Assembly (NCBI GenBank): GCA_023653785.1
Contig: JAMKCH010051382.1
Span: forward strand, 1-64,000
Direction: 5' to 3'
Origin: Ophioderma brevispina
Taxonomy: Eukaryota; Echinodermata; Ophiuroidea; Amphilepidida; Ophiodermatidae
DNA: 64,000 nt
Below are positions 11,502 to 23,199 of this stretch, in pieces. Numbering within the stretch: position 1 is the first letter of the stretch; the number at the start of each line of letters is the position of its first letter. Under the pieces are notes generated by a model. That model had not been told where the DNA came from and searched no databases. It saw only the letters and a program-made list of their open reading frames with translations. The position numbers were made by a program, and so were the translations under genes.

Positions 11502-11607
11502 ATGACCCAGCGAATGGCAGCTCCCACCGTGATTCGTCGTTTGGGATCTTTGGGATATCAAACTGCTTTCAAATTTTGGATTGATTTTTTAAAACATAAA
11601 ACCATAG
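11502..11607 (+). CDS. Candidate first coding exon, unknown protein
   Basis: An ATG with A at -3 opens a 35-codon frame starting MTQRMAAPTVIRRLG. It runs into a consensus donor, ATAG|GTAAGTAC, in phase 1. The basic, hydroxyl-bearing N-terminus could be a mitochondrial leader, but this is only inference. No downstream exon was found, and the frame starts just after a repeat tail, so it may be chance. Confidence 0.22.
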
Positions 11608-12213
11608 GTAAGTACAAACAACATTTTATGGTTCAAGATGTACTTAAGATCGAATGCAAAGCCGGTAACCCGATTACGAACGATTTACGCATCTGCATAA
11701 GCATGCACCTGTTTTTTTAAACCTAATAATTATGTTTTTGATAAAAAGGAACATGCAACTCAATCAAAATTGATATCTGTATATTTAGAGGTGCAACCCA
11801 AATGGTTTAAAAGCAGTTGAATTAAACACTCTGTGAGAGAAGCATGTAAAAATTCCATTGATGCAACAAGCCATATTAAAGAAGAGACACTGGCACATTT
11901 GAAAAATAGTTGCCCCCTGCAAGATTTTTTACATTAATAGCGTTTGTCCATGGTTTGTAAAGCTTTTATATACATTAAACCCTCACTTGAAATAATTAAG
12001 ACCAATCAAGCATCTTATGGTATAATAAATTGACTACGGAGTCATTTTATTCAGCAGATGACGGAGAAATGGTGTTTAACACAAGAAAACACAGCAAGAA
12101 GTTGATTGCCATGGCTTTTACCCGTGACCAGTCTGTGACCTTTGTGAGTAGGAGGCTTTGGTATTCATATAATAGACACATTGCACATTGATTGGTTAAA
12201 ATTACGGGCAAAC
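11608..12213. other. Unassigned AT-rich sequence
   Basis: No repeat partner, RNA gene or convincing exon seen. The minus frame at 12047-12229 lacks any motif. Confidence 0.3.
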
Positions 12214-12445
12214 TTAAAGGCACTAGCATGATTTGCTAAATCACCAAAATCAAAAAGTTTTAAAAATCATCAAAATCAAAATTTTGCATGTCTGTAACAA
12301 GGTTATAAATGTACCCTGAAGTGATTAGGACCAGAAGCAACCTAATAAAGACAAAATCGGCCGTTCGGACACCATACTACAACACGTAGTGGAATGGAGC
12401 TTAGTCTCTTTGAACACTGCTCCGTTTAGCAATTTTTGTTTTTTT
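12214..12445 (+). mobile_element. MITE family A, copy 2 (3' truncated)
   Basis: The copy begins TTAAAGGCACTAGCATGATT and keeps the TTTGCATGTCTGTAAC, GACCAGAAGCAACCTAATAAAG and TTTGAACACTGC blocks of the family in order. No right terminus was found after about 12445. Confidence 0.6.
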
Positions 12446-13307
12446 TTAACCTTTTTTAAGAAAATCATACGAAATTCAATCGGGCATGATCAAAAGTACC
12501 CCCCATATTCGGCACATGTATAAAAAATGCAAATATATGCCAAAAATATCAAAAAAACAAAATGGCCATGAGAAAATGCGCGGCTGAGAAGCCGGTGTAC
12601 CACGTACGCTACTCCACAACGGTGTGCAGACAGCGGTGTGTGTACACTATCCGTCTATGCGGCAAAAAATACACGGAATCATGGGCCAGGGGCGGGGGGG
12701 GAGGTTTTTTTGTACGCCTCCTGGGTAGGCAACCATGTCTGCTCGGTGGTAGCTGTGTGGTAATACCATGAAGAAATTGGCCGTTGTGGTCAGCTATTCT
12801 GTCATGCCTGTATGATGTTCAAAGTTACGGAGTGTAAAAATTTGGCACTTCGAACATCCAAAATGTTTTGTTCCCCTCGTTTAGGTTCAAATTTTTTTGG
12901 ATCCCCCTTTTCAGGGTCTTAAATATTGTTGAACCGGCCTCATGTCACTTCACTGCATTCCTAATTGATTAACTGCAGGTCAACACAGGTCACTTGCATA
13001 GGCACAGGTGGAGTTTGTAGTAAACTTGCAAAGGATTACAGTGAAAATGGTGGGTACTGCCAATCAAACTGCATCACCCGTTAAATCCTTTTAACTTTGT
13101 TGCATTACTGCATTGCAGTACTGCACTGCAATGCAGTGAAGTATGAACAGACCACCTGACTTTTCCAAAACATCAGCATTTTCAGCACATTGTTTATTGG
13201 CCAAAGAAAAGCTTACAAAAATGCATTACAAAACGAAAATCATGGACAATATAGTAACATTATCATACACAAGATCAATTGTCATGCCACTCATTCAGTC
13301 AATTCAT
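12446..13307. other. Unassigned sequence
   Basis: Contains a G-run in a short open frame (12562-12771) and a small self-complementary patch of GCATTGCAGTACTGCACTGC type near 13110-13137. No gene evidence. Confidence 0.3.
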
Positions 13308-13997
13308 AATTCCACAATAGCCTCAATTTGGGAGCACTTCATGTGGATGTCCAAAATAATTTTGTTTAGTATGATGATGTTCTTTACAGTATGTCAATAA
13401 AACACAGGATCAGAAACAAAAATATATAAACCACCCCTGTTCACCACAATGTTGACCCTTTTTCAAAGTACATTTCCTACTCTTCACTATGCTTTTAATG
13501 GCATCTTGTTTGGACACTCCTATCCAGGGGAGAGTACATTGAAGAAGGGTTATGAATTCCAAGTTGGTCTGATTTGTAGAATCGCAGATGCCTAACGAAA
13601 GGTCTTTTATGGATCACAAAGGTGATGTGAATGGATTAGGCTTGCAATAGGTATTATTTTAATTAAGAAATCAGTTTTTGTTTGAACTGTATATTTTGTT
13701 ACTCTTCATATAGTGTAAGAGAACTTTTAAACAATTAACATGAATTATTGTAATCAGATTTTTTTTATGTTTGAACTGATCTTCTGATCATTTTAATGTC
13801 TTTTAACTCAAGGTGCAATATCATGTTCAATTCCAATGCAAGTCTTGTTTATTTGGTATGTCAAATAACATCTAGGATGCTTTAAAAAATGATAGCCTAG
13901 TTATTCAATTTAAGTGATTATTTATATAAGTTTTTTTGAAGTTTTGTTTTGGTTAGTCTTCAATGCATACCTACATTGTACATACCTGGTTGTGGTG

Positions 13998-14170
13998 TTA
14001 ATTAGGGGAGTTTCCGTAACTTGACCCATCTGACAGACTTTTTCTGACGCACGTATACATTTGGAAACCTTAATGGAATAAACCTGTGCTTTATTTCTTG
14101 AAGGGTTTCCGAATTCACGTGTGTCAAAAGAGTGTCAGATGGGTCAGGTTACGGAAACGCCCGTTAATTA
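13998..14170. mobile_element. Long-TIR MITE (copy inside duplication copy 1)
   Basis: Arms of about 54 bp: TTAATTAGGGGAGTTTCCGT at the left, and ACGGAAACGCCCGTTAATTA at the right end in inverted orientation. Both arms carry the CTGACCCATCTGACA block. The TTAATTA flanks may include the target duplication. The same element sits at 15561-15727 in the second copy. Confidence 0.65.
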
Positions 14171-14415
14171 GGTCATTGAATTGGACCAACCCAATTCAGA
14201 AGAGCTTCACAAAACTTGTCACCAAAAATCCAAATTCCACCAAACAAAATTCTTGCCAAGATGAGATTATGGACAATAAAATCCTTATCAAAGTAGACCT
14301 AACATTTGCATATTTTTCTAAAAAAAAAAAACACTTTAAATCCTGTTCTTTTATTGACACATGCTGTAGATAACATTGGACATGGTTTTCCCACTCTTGG
14401 CAGTTTTGATGGAAG

Positions 14416-14625
14416 TAAAGGTGCAACGAGATATTTCACATATCAGGTGTCCCTAAAAAATCGAAAGTACTGATTTTGGCCGTGATGTAAAGCTTTTCAT
14501 CAAAAATATCCCCATCTGAAAGGATTAACCTGAGAAATGCTTCTTTGGTACAAAAATTGTGAAATTTCTCATTTCTTATAGGAGCAAATACTAAATGCAG
14601 CCTATGTTTTATTGGCTTACGAAGT
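14416..14625 (+). mobile_element. MITE family B, copy 2 (truncated)
   Basis: Left terminus TAAAGGTGCAACGAGATATTT and the following ATCAGGTGTCC block match copies at 15972 and 34720. The right half is missing because the duplication breakpoint falls inside the element. Confidence 0.6.
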
Positions 14626-14866
14626 AAGTCTATAAGAGAGTGCTGGGTGATAGATCAATATGTTCATCAAACTTTATTTCCCATTACTCCACAGTATGAA
14701 AACAAAACAGTTATATGGAGGAGTTGAGCAAAAGGTCTATAGGGCCCAAAACACTCACCCCCCTTGGAATACATTAACACGCAAGAAACAGGGCATAACT
14801 ATCAAGAAACGCACAGAAAGTGTTACACTTGTAACACTTGTAACACATTTCTTGTTAGACTAAAAT
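14626..14866. other. Spacer between the duplicated segments
   Basis: About 240 bp of unique sequence with a (GTAACACTT) short tandem stretch near 14828-14844. No gene seen. Confidence 0.4.
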
Positions 14867-16172
14867 CATAGTTCCACAATAGCCTCAATTTGGGAGCACT
14901 TCATGTGGATTCCAAAATAATTTTGTTTAGTCTGATGGTTAAATGTTCTGTACCAGTAGGTCAAATACCACAAGGGATCAGACACCAAATATAAAAAATA
15001 TATAAACCACCCCTGTTCACCACCAATGTTGACCCTGTTTCAAAGTACTTTCTACTTCACTATGCTTTAAGGCATCTTGTTTGGACACTCCTATCCAGGG
15101 GAGAGTACATTGACGAAGGGTTCTGAATTCCAGTGGTCTGATTGTAGAATGCAGATGGCCTACGAAAGGTCTTTTAGGTCACAAAGGTGAGGTGAAAGGA
15201 TTAGGCTTGCAATAGGTATCTATTTTAATTAAGAAAGAAATCAGTTTGTTTGAAAACGTATATTTTGTACTATTAATATGTGTAAGGAACTTTTAACAAT
15301 GGGCATGAATTATTGTAATCAGATTTTTTTTATGTTTGAACTGATCTTCTGATCATTTTAATGTCTTTTACTCAAGGTGCAATGTCATGTTCACTTCCAA
15401 TGCAAGTCTTGTTTATTTGGTATGTCAAATAACATCTAGGATGCTTTAAATAATGATAGCATAGTTATCCATTTAAGTGTTTCTTCTATATAAGTTTTGT
15501 TGAAGTTTTGTTTGGGTTAGTCTTCAAGCCTACCTACATGGTACATTACCTGGTGTGTGGGTAATTAGGGGACAGTTTCCGGAACTTGGACATTGACAGA
15601 CTTTTTCTGATGCAGTAACATTTGGAAACTAAGGGATAAACTGCGGCTTTATTCAGAAGGGTTTCCGAATTCACGTGTGTCAAAAGCGTGTCAGGGGTCA
15701 GGTTAACGCGAAACGCCCGTTAATTAGATCATTGATAACAACCCAATTCCGAAGAGATTCACCAAACTTGTCACAAAAATCCATACTTTCCACCAACAAA
15801 AAAATCTCTTGACAAGAGGAGAGTATGGACAAAAACCTTATGTCAAAGTAGACCTAACATTTGCATAGTTTCTAAAAAAAAAAAAACACTTTAAATCCTG
15901 TTCTTTATTGACACCATAGTAGGAGAACATTGGACCATTTGGTTTTCCCACTCTTGGCAGTTTGGTGGAAGTAAAGGTGCAACGAGATATTTCAAAAATC
16001 AGGTGTCCCTAAAAAAAATTGAAAGTACTGATTTGTGCCGTGATGTAAGATTTTCATCAAACAATCTCCCCTCTGAAAGGAATTAACCGGAGAAAATGCT
16101 TCTTTTGCGTCCAATAATTGTGAAATTTTCATTTTCTTATAGGAGCAAATACTAAATGAGCCTATGGTTTTA
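14867..16172 (+). repeat. Direct duplication, copy 2 (~1.3 kb)
   Basis: Collinear with 13308-14625, same orientation. The two are clearly alike but with dense small deletions and insertions relative to each other. These include losses of single bases in short homopolymers. Confidence 0.85.
15561..15727. mobile_element. Long-TIR MITE (copy inside duplication copy 2)
   Basis: The same element as 13998-14170, with arms eroded by small indels. It is present because the surrounding segment is duplicated and is not an independent insertion. Confidence 0.55.
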
Positions 16173-16494
16173 TATTGAAATAACGCATTCCCAAATCACC
16201 ATTTTCTCTCGTTGGAAGACTAATTAAGTAGCCAAATGACTAAATATCAGCCACCTCCATCCCCCTCCGCACCATACCTTCTCCCGCTACTTACCTACGC
16301 TTCCGCCCTCCCCCCCCCCCTCCATATGTTTCATACTCTCCCCCTACCTCCCCCCCTCTCACGTTTTCGCTTTTCACCCACTCTTCTTTTTCTCTATACC
16401 CACTCTATGGGTAAGAGTGTCTAATTATATGAAATAATTACTATTATGACAGAATATTGTGGTGCCTCAATAATCTGTCACCTTGCACCTTTAA
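15972..16494 (+). mobile_element. MITE family B, copy 3 with internal insertion
   Basis: Left end TAAAGGTGCAACGAGATATT and right end CACCTTGCACCTTTAA. The middle carries extra sequence, including a C/T-rich tract at about 16245-16400 that is absent from copies 1 and 4. The tract creates an apparent Pro-rich frame that is simple sequence. Confidence 0.55.
16245..16400 (+). repeat. Polypyrimidine low-complexity tract
   Basis: An almost pure C/T tract with long C-runs. The Pro-rich translation is a composition effect. Confidence 0.7.
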
Positions 16495-16889
16495 GTGCAT
16501 CTTGATCGCTGATATGCCATCACTACCTGAGGGCAGTCGTCAGTGGTCCTAATAAACCACTACTGGTGCACAAACTGTTTTTATACATTGGTGTTTTTTG
16601 CATCAGAAATTTCTATATGTTCCCAGATAATAAGTGAATGTCCCAAAAAAAACTATACACTCCAAAGATTAATTTGTTGGGAAAACAAATTAAGTCTCTG
16701 AATGGAGTTTTACTGATACTTGTTAGGAGTGTTCATCTTTTATGGATTTGTAGTGGTGTAATTTGGGGTTTGGTTCAGGAGTTATGGGTAATTATGGAGA
16801 CAGTTGAAAAACCTGTTGGGCCAGTTGCTATCTGATATCAACAACAGGTTGCCATTTAAAATCACTTCAAGACATTCTTTATTGAAAAT
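16495..16889. other. Unassigned sequence
   Basis: Short frames on both strands (16638-16835 plus, 16782-17015 minus), the latter running into the dispersed element that follows. No independent gene evidence. Confidence 0.3.
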
Positions 16890-17445
16890 TAAAATAAAAG
16901 TAGGTATAAAGCAAAGAGGTTCTATATAGATAGAGAGGGCAAAAAACGTTACGTAATCTTTAGAAAATTCATCGTAGAATGGTTGCCGACCACAAAGAAC
17001 ACTAGATACCAACAAATAGAAAGCAATGGCTGCCTCGCTTCTTCCACATACTGTGGGTGCCGCTTTGCATATGATACACTAATCGGTAGTGATACAAATG
17101 CATGTATGTGTAGAGGTGGCCAGGGTAATTAATAGTGCCCTGGATCATGTGCTCTCAGCGACTCCTTTTTTCTCATAAGGCAATGAGCCTAGGTGAAAAG
17201 ATGTATTTCATTGAGGCGACCGTTTATTTAATCAAGACGAATGACGTGTCATTCATTCGTTGTGTGGCCATGGGTAGGACAAAAATTTAAAACCCAATCG
17301 CACCCACATCCAACAAAATGATATTTTGCCGGAATGGTTTGTATCGAATTGACATTATGTGGGTATACACGCACCCAAAACTAAAATTATTCCGTGAATA
17401 TTCAAATGTCAGGACCAGCACGGACGGATGGTTTGAATGGGCTTC
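16890..17445 (-). repeat. Dispersed element, inverted relative to 35433-36290
   Basis: The reverse complement matches 35739-36290 in order: GCCCATTCAAAC, CCGTGCTGG, TTGAATATT, TTGTTGGATGTGGG, GTCCTACCCATGGCCACACA, AATAAACGG/CCTCAATGAA, ACTACCGATTAGTGTAT, GCAAAGCGGCACCC, GGCAGCCATTGC, TTCTTTGTGGTCGGCAA, ACGTAACGTTTT and TCTATATAGA. The parts encoding CGRQ and neighbours are similar in both copies, but frames are not kept. It is probably a mobile element of unknown class. Confidence 0.7.
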
Positions 17446-17924
17446 ACCCCCTTTGGTATAAAAAGTGTGCTTCTTGAATAAACATAATTTATAATGTTGG
17501 CAATTGCTAATAAATACATAGCATTGGGAAATCAATCCAAACAGTCTTGTGTCTAAGGTATTACTCCAGGTTTCAGCAGAAGGTAGAACCATAAAACCCC
17601 CCTTGTTGAAAGTAAACTGAGGACATTGAACACAACCATACTTTCCTTCATGCTTTTGTTGAAACTGCTTTCTTCATCATATTCCTCCCTGGCATATTGG
17701 AGGCAGGGGAAGGGTTAAATTGTCCCTCAAAATTAGTGAAAAGGCAGTGGTCCACACATTTGCCCTCAACAGACTTGTAGATGTTACATTAGTTTAACGC
17801 CAGTCAAATTCCCCAATTTCCATGCATTTCATGATTATTGTCCCCTTGAGAGCCTCAGCTGAGAGTGAGTCCCTCATTTCACCCACAACAAAATTTTGTG
17901 CTTTCACTGAAAATAATATATTGA
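17446..17924. other. Unassigned sequence; possible 3' flank of a minus-strand gene
   Basis: No repeats or RNA genes seen. If the terminal exon at 17925-18166 is real, its 3' UTR would lie here. No AATAAA in the right orientation is evident close to the stop. Confidence 0.3.
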
Positions 17925-18166
17925 TTAGTCAATGCATGATAAAGCATTCACTCTGTCTGTTACAATATTCTTGATGCTTTGAAAATGGTTAATCACAAAT
18001 GGATGTATGCCTGTGTTACCTTCTAGTTTCTTGACCTCAGGTGAACTGGCCAAGTGGTATTTATCCTTTGGGTCACTGACAATATCTCCGCTAGGGTTCA
18101 TCAAAATTGGATTGAATAAAAGCAAGGATTTAAATGAGGCATCTTGTCTAACAAATAGCAGAATAT
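17925..18166 (-). CDS. Candidate terminal exon, unknown protein
   Basis: Reading leftwards from 18166, a pyrimidine-rich acceptor (GCATTTTTGCCAG|) leads into a frame that stays open for about 79 codons and ends in TAA at 17925. The peptide begins ILLFVRQDASFKSLLLFNP, contains NPSGDIVSDPKDKYHLASS and ends NIVTDRVNALSCID. Its composition looks like a folded soluble protein, not low-complexity sequence. The acceptor is in phase 1, which would join the phase-1 donors at 24219, 32281 or 37316. An internal AAG|GTAACA could be an alternative donor. I do not recognise the family. Confidence 0.4.
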
Positions 18167-18244
18167 CTGGCAAAAATGCAGTTTATATTTTATAATTTTT
18201 AGTTTATGTATAGTTTGTAGTGGGACAGTCTGTACTATGTGGAA

Positions 18245-18300
18245 GAACACTATCGGTGATTCACTCGAAAGAGTCAAAAATTTTGATACAGGTATATTTT
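18245..18300 (+). mobile_element. Small fragment of MITE family A
   Basis: CACTATCGGTGATTCACTC followed by AGTCAAAAATTTTGA resembles the end of the copy at 32509 (CACTATCAGTGATCCGCC, then AGTCAAAATATTTCGA). No other end is visible. Confidence 0.35.
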
Positions 18301-18562
18301 TACTCTGGTCGGCGTGAGTTCACTTGCAGTGTATTTTTATTTTACCATAGGCACAGTAGCCACATGCTGTACCACCTGTCTATGAACTAATGTGGGAACG
18401 TGTGCTGTGTTATTAGGGTGAAAAAACATGGGCGTTGTGCCTCATTGGTGTGGCAACTAATCATATTTTGTGTATGCATTGATCATCAAGGAAAATAAAT
18501 ACCACTGCCATTAAAATTAGAATGCTGATAATAATGGGGTTTATGGGTTTTAATGAATTCAT

Positions 18563-19510
18563 TTAAAGGTACCATGGCCCGATCGCTAATCGCATCGTAC
18601 CCAGGACCCAAATTTTACCGGAAGTGGTCCAAAATTTTTGGTATCAGAAGAAAGCTGATATTTTTCTCATTGATCCTGTGAAAATAATTAGGGTGAAAAG
18701 GAGTTTAGTGTGGAAGTTATGAGGAAAAATATGCACTCATTTGGTCGACCATGACTATTAATTTTACACAGCACTTATGGGGCTTACAAATCACGTTGTT
18801 AGGTCTAACATCAACACGGATTGAAAAATAGCGGCGCGAAAATTTATAGATGGAGTTTTGGGGTTGAACGTCCATTCTATCAAGATGAAAATTTCATCTA
18901 CTAAATCGGGCCATCCCCCTTTAACCTAGCAGCGTTTATTCAATGAAAAACAAACATGTTTAACAAAGCATTTGAATAAAACAATTATTTTAAAGTTGTG
19001 AGGTGGTAAGTAACATATCATTCATAATGAAAACAAAATTTGAGTATATGACGAATTTGATGTTTTTACTGTAGTTCAAAATATTGTCCCTTTCCCACTA
19101 CTTCAGAGATAAAAGATTTAAAGGGGATGGACCCATATTTAGCCATAGTATTCCTTTCACGGAAGGTAAAATATGTTGAATGGACTTTTGTTTGCCCTGC
19201 ACACGGTGTATCCAGACCTGACTTTTTGAGGGGGAAGACCGCTTAAAATAATAGCCGAAAATAGTCTGATTTTGCATGTTTTTTGCATTAACGCCGCCCC
19301 CCGAAAGCACCCCTAAAATACGCAACTGCTGCCCCAAATCATCCAAGCATGTGGAAAATATAATACAAATATAAAAAACTTAAAAAAAGCAAAAAATAAA
19401 AAAAATAAAAAAAATATTAGCTTTCTTCAATACCAACTTTTGGGCACTTCCAGTAAAATCTTCGGTCCTGGGGACGAGGCTATTAGGGATCGGACAATGG
19501 CCTTCACTAA
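18563..19510. mobile_element. 0.95-kb element with ~85-bp terminal inverted repeats
   Basis: The left arm (18563-18660) carries TTAAAGGTACCATGGCCCGA, CCAGGACCCAAATTTTACCG, GGAAGTGGTCCAAAA and AGAAGAAAGCTGATATTTTT. All recur in reverse complement at 19410-19510. A second, inner inverted pair, CCATCCCCCTTTAA (about 18906) and TTAAAGGGGATGGACCC (about 19117), may mark a nested element. No transposase frame is present. Confidence 0.65.
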
Positions 19511-19734
19511 CAGTTATTACATGCATTTTTGGATACCAGGCCTTGATGTGTACACCTGCTGACTTTACGCACTTAATCGAAAACTATGTATTGAAGAAAA
19601 TAAAATCGGACATCGAAAATCAAAGTCAGCATATACAAACCCTCACTTTTTGGTAATTTTTATTTTTCAGATAAAAAAATTAAATATTTAACAAAATTAA
19701 CATAAACCTAGAGCCACTATCTCAAGTATAAGGT

Positions 19735-20175
19735 GAACATACTGGTACATTACCTGTGTGTCTGCGAACACATTCCTGATGAAGTGAATGGTCCTCGTTC
19801 TCTAATTGAATGCAATTATCTGGATTCGGAACACCACCTTTAAAGCATGTTAAAATTTTGTCCGCAGTTTTGAGCGCCACATCAAATTCTTAGTGACTTT
19901 TTGTGAGCCACAACCTCATCTCCACCGACCTCAACAAAAAAAAAAAGGGGGCAAAAATTTAGACCTTTCATATCCTCTTACTGTTGACCTAATTTTACTC
20001 TGGAAATTTGCATTTTTGTAATTTTCTGTCCGTAAATGGACAAATTACAACACCGTGGCCTATGGGGGGCGTAAATACAAACTTTTGCTTATTACTCCTA
20101 AACGGACCCAGCCGAATCAAATTAAATTCGATTGAACCAAGAATGAAAATGAAGGTGCTAGATCACAAAATGTAC
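19735..20175. mobile_element. Probable repeat block with TTTAAAGG end
   Basis: The minus strand at 19845 reads TTTAAAGGTGGTGTTCCGAA, like other element termini here. The part at about 19905-20060 shares CCACAACCTC, TTTTGTAATTTTCTGTCCGT and ATGGACAAAT with the family at 26462 and 53277. An apparent minus exon (19750-19842) ending at a GTAATG donor lies inside this block and is better explained as element sequence. Confidence 0.4.
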
Positions 20176-20387
20176 CTTTAAATCCATTGATTGTTATATG
20201 CATATATTTCACACAATAAAGTCTGCGGATAAAGATACACACCATCCATGGTCGGTTAAGATCTCGCATTAAAGTGCACCTAGGGTTTCCTTTAACTTGA
20301 AATTAGGTTTTAGATTTATTAAGTAGCAAACAAGAAATTCAGTACACTGACATAATGTGGGTTAAACCTTAAATATTGGAAGAGAAC

Positions 20388-20465
20388 CACCCCCCCCACA
20401 CCCCACCCCCCCACCACAACCAACACACCACCCCACAAAACCCGCCCCCCCACCCCCCTTATTAC
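20388..20465 (+). repeat. C/A-rich low-complexity tract
   Basis: Runs of C interrupted by A (CCACCCCCCC pattern) over about 75 bp. Confidence 0.8.
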
Positions 20466-21039
20466 AAAAAATGCTCAAGTTTGACAAGAGGTTTAATACT
20501 TCACAATTTTTTTTGAATTACTAGATTGCTTTTTCAAAAACAAAAATCTTCCTAAATTTGGATTTTTTAACTCGTCCTGACCCATGGCAAAGAACAAGGA
20601 ACTACACCAGTGTAGGCAAAGCCTAGGTGATGAATCACAATTCCATAATATATATTTTTAATTAAAAAAAAATATATTTAAAACATCGTCGTTTCGTTCG
20701 TGTCCACCAAGTCTTCGTAATGACTAGTGGTTGGTGTCGGGATTTGTTTCAACTGTGTGTAAAGCTGATCCGGGGCCGCGTGTAATCATGATACGGACGC
20801 TCCTGACTGGCCCGCGTTTTTTGAAACTGGGGGCGGATTGGGAACAGTCAGGGTTTACACCCTACTCTTATTCTACACTGACTGCGATGTACATATACAG
20901 TTTTTGACTCTCTGTACACGTGACCGACTGCTTAACGTCGACCCCTCCGAAGGATGGGATGCTTTTTCATGATTCATTTGCCCAATTCCAAGGTGAGCCA
21001 TGGAGGAGAGCGTATTCTGTATTTAATCAATAGCTCGAT

Positions 21040-21172
21040 ACAGATTAAATCCCAGAATTGATCACCCGAGTGAACCCATCAAGTGACCCCACCGGTATTC
21101 GAACCCGGAATTTTGGTTTTGGTATATTGCGCCATAGGCCAAGCACCTAACCACTAAACCACGCTCTCCCAC
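21040..21172 (-). mobile_element. tRNA-derived SINE head
   Basis: The minus strand starts GGAGAGCGTGGTTTAGTGGT, an A-box-like TGGTTTAGTGGTTAGG. About 40 nt later it has a clear B box, GGGTTCGAATACC. An AATATACCAAAACCAAAATT insert sits where the anticodon arm would be, so it cannot fold as a functional tRNA. It is a SINE. The 3' limit on the body is not visible. Confidence 0.65.
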
Positions 21173-22265
21173 ACAACATAGTTATCTCATGATTTTAAAC
21201 TCTGCAATATATATTTAAAAAGTTTTGTCTCAAAGCCTGCTTGCCTACTTTTGGTGGAAATAAATTTGTCGCATAACCAGGGATGCCTATTTTTTGTTAT
21301 TCGTCCCTGAGGTTGGGGAATAGGTTTTGGCTCTATGGTCACTTGGGGAAAATTTGGAATGCTAAGGTGATTGGAACCATGTTTAATTTTTGGAAGAAGA
21401 ATTGGGATAACATGTACAGGAGGGGGAACAAGTTTTTGATTTTGCCGCATAGCCAAGTGGGCCAGAGCATTACAAAAAAAACTGCATAGCACATGCCTTT
21501 TTTCATGACTGACAAAAAAAACACATGTTTTTGCCAAACTTTTGAGACCAAACTTTTTTGTTGTTATTCATAATTAATGAACTGGAACATTCAAAGTGCT
21601 GGAAACTAGGTTTAATAATTTATACTTATACTATATAATCACTTCTTGATTCAATCCCACAATGCATCGTTTTAGGAAATTTCACTTCAAAAGGTCATGT
21701 CCAATCCACAAGAATCCTATTGTTAACACATAAAACCCTGACTTTACACTCCATTTAGCCCACAAGTTGCTAGTACTTTCCAGACATTTGTTTGTCTGAT
21801 CCTGAAATGTCTGTGGGTACTTAACTATCTTGAAAACTTTTTATCCCTGGTTTGACATGTGTTTTAGTACAGTATAGGTACATACAATGCATTGTGGATT
21901 GGATTCAAAACACCTCTATTAATGTATGCCTTTATATACACCCCATCTACCCAGTGTCCCACCCACGTTGTTAGGTTTACAGGTATTGCCTCTATGTAAG
22001 AAAGGAACTTGTTTCACCTCGACAGAAAAATGTGATGACTTCTGGTAATTACACCCAGGCTATGATATGTGAGGTTCCAAGGTTACTTGAACTGTTACCA
22101 AGTAAAAACACTGTCATTTAATTCAAGCTATAGTGGCCAGCCTTGAAAGAAAAAAAAGAAAAAAAATAACACTAAATGGCCTTTTTTGCCAAATGCAAAA
22201 ACCGGTATGCAGACATGACTTTGTTGCACTCGCTACTGATTTTGGTTGTTAAAAATGTTCCCAAG
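21173..22265. other. Unassigned sequence
   Basis: A 116-codon minus frame (21187-21537) and two overlapping frames on the opposite strand and in another phase cover the same bases. That argues against any one being real. No motif recognised. TATA-poor and without repeat partners in this window. Confidence 0.3.
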
Positions 22266-22638
22266 TTAAGGCCACTATCAGCGATTCTTCACATGTAAGA
22301 CACATGGTGCCCCCCTATTTTTCATCCCAGTCCATTTTTTTGGCACTGTTGTATTAGAAATTGTTGTAAGTATGACCTCTGTAAGTGGCTTTAGCGTACC
22401 CCTTTTATTGTCAGAAATTATGATGTTTTATCGATGTTTTCTAATAAAGTCAGATCCACTTTTTTCAAGGTCTATAACAGTCCGTAAAGGGCATCTTCAA
22501 GACCACTGTAAAATGCTTAAGTATCTGTTTTTCGCAAAGAACAGTCTTATCAGGTGTTGATATGACCACACTAGCAATTTAGCGACAAAATTAGCATTTT
22601 GAATTTGGGGCAAAAATGACTGATAGTGTGGCTTTTAA
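22266..22638. mobile_element. TTAA-type MITE, family A relative
   Basis: The left end is TTAAGGCCACTATCAGCGAT and the right end is ACTGATAGTGTGGCTTTTAA, an imperfect inverted repeat that begins and ends in TTAA. The CACTATCAG core is shared with family A, but the interior differs. Length is about 373 bp. Confidence 0.65.
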
Positions 22639-22946
22639 AACCTGCCCATTATTCATTGGTTTATTGGTTTATGGGTCAAAGGTAGGATAACTGTGACCAA
22701 AGGTGGCTTTTAAAGTCAATGACCTTTGATGGATCTCGAGATGGATGAGGTAAAGATTTGAATCTCATTACTCCAGAACCAATGATTGTAACTGTGGCAA
22801 CTGGTGAATGCGATATGAGACAAACATTTTGGTATTGTCCATACTTGCTGGCAATTTTTTTAGTGCCCCAGGACCATATTACCATGGACCTGAATTTTTC
22901 CCTTATAGATGTAGAAAAGCAGATCTTTTTCTAGCAACAGAGGTGA

Positions 22947-23199
22947 CCAGGCCCGTAATGCAGGGGGGTGCGGTCACCCCCAATTCCACAAAGGTCCACT
23001 TCTTGATGATTTTTTTTAAATAACTTAAATAATAAATAATTTGGATAAATATGACAAAAGGTCTACTTTTGGTGGTGAAATTTTTTAAAGTCCAAAAAAG
23101 GACCATTTTAGTGGGGGTTAAGTCCACTTTTACCAAAAAAGTCTACTTTTCGAAGTCCCGCACCCCCAAAAAAAAAAATAAATCTGCGTACGGCCCTGG
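22947..23199. mobile_element. MITE with CCAGG(G)CCGTA termini
   Basis: The left end CCAGGCCCGTAATGCAGG and right end CTGCGTACGGCCCTGG form a TIR. The interior has the GGTGCGGTCA, GTCCACTTTTACCAAAAA and GAAGTCC blocks of the nested element at 3387-3632. Confidence 0.65.

Larger units (their letters stand above)
13308..14625 (+). repeat. Direct duplication, copy 1 (~1.3 kb)
   Basis: Starts TTCCACAATAGCCTCAATTT and is collinear with 14867-16172. Shared landmarks are CTATCCAGGGGAGAGTACATTGA, CAGATTTTTTTTATG, ATCTTCTGATCATTTTAATGT, TTCCGAATTCACGTGTGTC and GGTGCAACGAGATATTTCA. Differences are mostly scattered 1-3-base indels. The copy stops inside a family B MITE. Confidence 0.85.

Noticed and set aside
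19750..19842. Minus exon reading VPNPDNCIQLENEDHSLHQ and ending at a GTAATG donor
   Set aside because: It starts exactly at a TTTAAAGG terminus and sits in a dispersed repeat block. That explains it better than a gene.
21060..21172. Functional tRNA gene on the minus strand
   Set aside because: A and B boxes are present, but the anticodon arm is replaced by A-rich sequence and the acceptor stem does not close. It is a SINE head.
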